In this document: piece after piece, positions 61,113-64,000 of the stretch | How positions within the stretch are numbered: position 1 is the first letter of the stretch | How the letters are laid out: each line of letters begins with the position of its first letter | Assembly: GCF_011395035.1 (NCBI RefSeq) | Contig: NZ_CP024768.1 | Location: forward strand, 3,917,403-3,981,402 | DNA length: 64,000 nucleotides | Direction of reading: 5' to 3' | From: Pantoea cypripedii | GTDB lineage: Bacteria; Pseudomonadota; Gammaproteobacteria; Enterobacterales; Enterobacteriaceae | The notes under the pieces: generated by a model | What the model was told of the DNA's origin: nothing | The model's database searches: none | The model's input: the letters and a program-made list of their open reading frames with translations, nothing else | Translations under genes and position numbers: made by a program

Positions 61113-61196
61113 ACATCAGGTTGATAAATCTCCTCATCCAGCTACGCTGAAAAAATCCGTGTGAAAAAATGACCTTCCGCGTGGCACAGCGATCTG

Positions 61197-62885
61197 ATGG
61201 ATATTATCAACGCCTTACTTGATGAGATTTATGCAGGCACCTTCCCCGTGGCGGCCCGTGAGCGTCTGCTTTCCCATATTCGTGCCGCACGCGATACCGT
61301 CAAAATCCCGCGTAAACCGCACTGGGATGAAAAAGATGTGGTGCTGATCACCTATGCCGATCAGTTTCGCGAACCGGAAGTGCCCACGCTCGCCACCTTC
61401 TCCCGTTTTTATCAGCAGCATCTGCAAGGCACCTTTTCACTGGTCCATCTGCTGCCATTTTTTCCCTACTCATCGGACGATGGTTTTTCGGTCATCGACT
61501 ATCATCAGGTCAACCCGATTTGTGGCGACTGGCAGGATGTGGCCGCGCTGCATACCCACACCCGGCTGATGTTCGATTTCGTCTGTAACCACATGTCCGC
61601 GCACAGCGCCTGGTTCCGCCACTTTCTGGCGCAGGACCCCGGCTGGGATGACTTTTTTATCAGTATGCCGCCCGCGACCGATCTCAGCGCCGTGACGCGC
61701 CCACGCACATCACCACTGCTGACGCCGTTCACAATGGCCGATGGTGCAACGCGTTTTATCTGGACCACCTTCAGCGCCGATCAAATCGACCTCAACTTCG
61801 CCAATCCGGAAGTGCTGATCCGCATGGTTAACGTGCTGCTCGATTATCTGAAGAAAGGAGCCGACTATGTCCGGCTGGATGCGGTGGGTTATATGTGGAA
61901 AACGCCGGGAACGAACTGTATTCACCTGCCTAAAACGCATCAACTGGTGAAATTGTTCCGCGCCATTGCCAATGTGGTCGCGCCCGGGACAGTCATCGTC
62001 ACCGAAACCAACGTGCCGCATAAAGATAACATCGGCTACTTCGGCAATGGCCACGACGAGGCGCAGATGGTGTACCAGTTTTCGCTACCGCCGCTGGTGC
62101 TGCACGCCATTCATTCCGGCTCCGGGCGCGCACTGCGCCAGTGGGCCAGCTCGCTGGATCTCAGCAGCACTGACACCACCTTTTTTAACTTTCTGGCGTC
62201 GCATGACGGCATTGGCCTCAATCCGGCACGCGGTATTTTATCTGAAGTGGAAATTGTGGCGCTGGTGCGCGATTTGGCGCTGGAGGGGGCGCTGGTGTCC
62301 TACAAAAACAATCCGGACGGCACCACCAGCCCGTATGAAATCAACGTCACCTATCTTGATGCGCTGAATCTCCAGGATGACGATGACCACACGCGACTGC
62401 GCCGTTTTCTGCTGGCCCATGCCATCCTGCTGGTCTTTCCCGGGGTGCCCGCTATCTACATTCAAAGTATCCTCGGCTCGCGTAACGACAACGAAGGGGT
62501 GCGCGCTGCCGGGCACAACCGCGCCATTAATCGTGAGAAATACAGCTTACGTGAGATGGAGCAGTTCCTGAGTGGCGGCAATGCGCTGCGCCAGCAGGTG
62601 TTTGAACGCCTCAGCGCGCTGATTCAATTGCGCATACGCCAGCCAGCCTTCCATCCGGACAACCCGATGACGCTGTTCGATAGCGATAACGCCTTGCTGG
62701 TGCTGCGCCGTCATAAGCCTGACAGCCAGGAAGGTTTACTTTGCGTGTTTAATCTCAGCAGTCGCGAGGTTGAAACGACATTGCCGCAGGCGCGACACTT
62801 TCACGATTTGATCAGCGGTGAGAAGATTGATGGCGGCCAGCCGATCAGACTGGCCGCCTGGCAATTTATGTGGTTACGTGGCTGA
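61197..62885 (+). CDS. GH13_18 sugar phosphorylase, glucosylglycerate phosphorylase-like (YcjM-like)
   Basis: This 562-residue cytosolic protein is a GH13 subfamily 18 (sucrose phosphorylase type) enzyme. The predicted nucleophile is Asp228 (YVRLDAVGYMWK), the acid/base Glu270 (VTETNVPHKDN) and the stabiliser Asp337 (ASHDGIGLNP). It aligns through its length with E. coli YcjM, a glucosylglycerate phosphorylase releasing glucose 1-phosphate and glycerate, so that activity is the best guess; sucrose or glucosylglycerol are alternatives. It lies where E. coli has feoABC, 126 nt after tex, and abuts the convergent next gene with no gap. Confidence 0.87.
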   Translation: MDIINALLDEIYAGTFPVAARERLLSHIRAARDTVKIPRKPHWDEKDVVLITYADQFREPEVPTLATFSRFYQQHLQGTFSLVHLLPFFPYSSDDGFSVIDYHQVNPICGDWQDVAALHTHTRLMFDFVCNHMSAHSAWFRHFLAQDPGWDDFFISMPPATDLSAVTRPRTSPLLTPFTMADGATRFIWTTFSADQIDLNFANPEVLIRMVNVLLDYLKKGADYVRLDAVGYMWKTPGTNCIHLPKTHQLVKLFRAIANVVAPGTVIVTETNVPHKDNIGYFGNGHDEAQMVYQFSLPPLVLHAIHSGSGRALRQWASSLDLSSTDTTFFNFLASHDGIGLNPARGILSEVEIVALVRDLALEGALVSYKNNPDGTTSPYEINVTYLDALNLQDDDDHTRLRRFLLAHAILLVFPGVPAIYIQSILGSRNDNEGVRAAGHNRAINREKYSLREMEQFLSGGNALRQQVFERLSALIQLRIRQPAFHPDNPMTLFDSDNALLVLRRHKPDSQEGLLCVFNLSSREVETTLPQARHFHDLISGEKIDGGQPIRLAAWQFMWLRG

Positions 62886-63155
62886 CTATTTGTAGACATC
62901 CGCGATGCCGCTAAACTTCCCATGTTCACGGCCAGCAATCACCAGAAAATATTTCCCGCCTTTTTCATCCGCCATTTTCGACAACGCGGCTTTGGCATCC
63001 ATCGGTGAAGTGGTTTCCGCCGTGGTATGTACCGTACCAATTTTTTCCAGTTTCATTTCCTTCACTTGCTCTTTGGTGACCTCTTTGGCCGCCAGGGCTG
63101 AAAATGAGACTGCACCCATCACCACTGCCGCCAAAACCGTATTGATGATTTTCAT
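62886..63155 (-). CDS. YhcN/BhsA (DUF1471) family periplasmic stress protein
   Basis: This 89-residue protein has a signal peptide (MKIINTVLAAVVMGAVSFSA, cleavage after LAA near 23) and a DUF1471 domain with the typical EKIGTVHTT...DAKAALSKMADEKGGKYFLVIAG pattern. Family members in E. coli (YhcN, BhsA, McbA) respond to stress and affect biofilm formation; the role here cannot be assigned. Its stop codon directly abuts the stop of the convergent phosphorylase gene. GAGGGTAATTTA lies upstream of the ATG. Confidence 0.88.
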   Translation of the reverse strand: MKIINTVLAAVVMGAVSFSALAAKEVTKEQVKEMKLEKIGTVHTTAETTSPMDAKAALSKMADEKGGKYFLVIAGREHGKFSGIADVYK

Positions 63156-63251
63156 TAAATTACCCTCACTTATTATTGGCTTTTCCAGGATGTGAGCGCA
63201 TCAGGAACCAGGTTCCCAGGGTTTAGTTGCAGAGGTAAACGATACGACTCA

Positions 63252-63276
63252 CCCGGAAAGTATTGACCTTTCCGGG
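63252..63276. terminator. Hairpin downstream of bioH
   Basis: CCCGGAAAG pairs perfectly with CTTTCCGGG across 7 nt, 12 nt after the bioH stop on the minus strand. No T run is present, so terminator function is uncertain. Confidence 0.55.
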
Positions 63277-63287
63277 AGAATTGCCAG

Positions 63288-64000
63288 TTAGCGCGGCAGG
63301 TGGTCGCTAAAGCTAAGAATATGCTGACAAAATGCGTCGGGATGGGAAATAAATGGCGCGTGAGCCGCTTTCTCCATCACCACTGAGGGTGAGTGCGGCC
63401 AGCGGGCATCCAGCTCCGCCGCGATACGGCGTGGCACCAGCCCATCCAGATAACCATACAGGCGCAGAAACGGCAGCCCGAGCGCATCCAGTGCAGTACG
63501 CAAATCAGCGTGGCGCAGAATTTCCAGCCCCCCTTCCAGCACCGCCACCGAGGGCATCGGCTGCGACAGGACGATTTCTTTCAACTGACGCGCATCCTGG
63601 CGGGCGCTTTCAGTACCCAGCGTCTGCAATGCCAGAAAACGTTCTACGGTGCGCTGGAAATCGTTACTTAACTGCTGCTGAAAACCCTGCAGGGTTTCGG
63701 GTTTGATACCCGGCCATGCTTCGCTGGCGGTAAAACAGGGCGAGGAAGCGACGCTAATCAACCCGGTTACGCGTTCCGGCTGCGTGAGTGCCAGCTGGCT
63801 GGCGACCAATCCCCCCAGCGACCAACCCAGCAACAGGCTACGCTCAGGCAGATGTGCCACCAGTTGTTGCGCCATGGCGGGCAGCGTCAGTGCGCCAAAA
63901 TCCTGGCTGCGGCCAAACCCTGGCAGATCGACCAGATGCAAACGGAAATGCGGGCTGAGTCGCGGAATGATGTTTTGCCACACTTCGGCATTCAATCCCC
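63288..64000 (-). CDS. bioH: Pimeloyl-ACP methyl ester carboxylesterase BioH (5' end outside window)
   Basis: BioH hydrolyses pimeloyl-ACP methyl ester, ending the pimelate branch of biotin synthesis. The visible part (about 237 residues) has the nucleophile elbow GWSLGG, the conserved FQRTVERFLALQT lid segment, LRLYGYLDGLVPR (acid region) and AAHAPFISHP (catalytic His). The right edge reads GLNAEVW, which aligns to about residue 23 of E. coli BioH, so some 23 N-terminal residues are missing. The TTG-initiated frame at 63995 is only the window edge. Confidence 0.96.
   Translation of the reverse strand, partial: GLNAEVWQNIIPRLSPHFRLHLVDLPGFGRSQDFGALTLPAMAQQLVAHLPERSLLLGWSLGGLVASQLALTQPERVTGLISVASSPCFTASEAWPGIKPETLQGFQQQLSNDFQRTVERFLALQTLGTESARQDARQLKEIVLSQPMPSVAVLEGGLEILRHADLRTALDALGLPFLRLYGYLDGLVPRRIAAELDARWPHSPSVVMEKAAHAPFISHPDAFCQHILSFSDHLPR

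Noticed and set aside
1..64000. CRISPR arrays, insertion sequences, prophage genes, tRNA or rRNA genes
   Set aside because: No regularly spaced direct repeats, transposase or integrase frames, or recognisable tRNA/rRNA sequence was seen.

Overview
This window is a chromosomal segment of an enterobacterium. Most predicted proteins can be aligned from memory almost end to end with Escherichia coli K-12 counterparts, and the gene order follows the E. coli str-operon to bioH segment: tuf-fusA-rpsGL, tusBCD, fkpA-slyXD, kefBG, yheSTU-prkB, crp, argD-pabA-fic-yhfG-ppiA-tsgA, nirBDC-cysG, trpS-gph-rpe-dam-damX-aroBK, hofMNOPQ, mrcA, nudE-igaA-yrfG-hslRO, pckA, ompR-envZ, greB-tex, bioH. Two REP-type palindrome families (GTAG foot, TTTA loop), three ERIC-like elements and the accessory gene content suggest Erwiniaceae, most likely Pantoea or a close relative. 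The genus is an inference; no rRNA or tRNA gene is present to test it, and I see no insertion sequence, prophage or CRISPR array.

Layout. 1-5.6 kb: translation (EF-Tu, EF-G, S7, S12 from a recognisable str promoter), the TusBCD sulfur relay and the YheO regulator, all on the minus strand. 5.8-10.5 kb: protein folding (FkpA behind a sigma-E promoter, SlyD) and the KefB/KefG potassium efflux system. 10.6-19.7 kb: the yheS-yheTU-prkB core, interrupted by a taurine block (tauABCD) and a LysE-type exporter. 20-29 kb: crp, yhfK, arginine and folate genes, the Fic/YhfG pair, ppiA, tsgA and an inserted cytosine deaminase. 29-34 kb: the anaerobic nitrite reductase operon nirBDC with cysG, which makes its siroheme; the FNR and NarL/NarP sites keep the E. 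coli spacing. 34-40.5 kb: the dam superoperon on the minus strand. 40.9-47.1 kb: competence-type hof genes and mrcA (PBP1a). 47.2-48 kb: an inserted toxin-antitoxin pair. 48-57 kb: nudE, igaA, heat-shock genes, pckA and the EnvZ/OmpR two-component system. 57-64 kb: a small Thr-rich exported protein, greB, tex, then a glucosylglycerate phosphorylase-like gene and a DUF1471 protein where E. coli has feoABC, and partial bioH.

The window is mainly conserved core genome with accessory insertions at a few points. I did not find a clearly new multi-gene system. The observations I rate highest are the Fic/YhfG pair that has lost the usual inhibitory glutamate of the antitoxin, the GTAG/TTTA REP families, the ERIC elements that supply stop codons, the mrcA-nudE toxin-antitoxin insertion, and an unassigned intrinsic terminator upstream of the yjbE-like gene.
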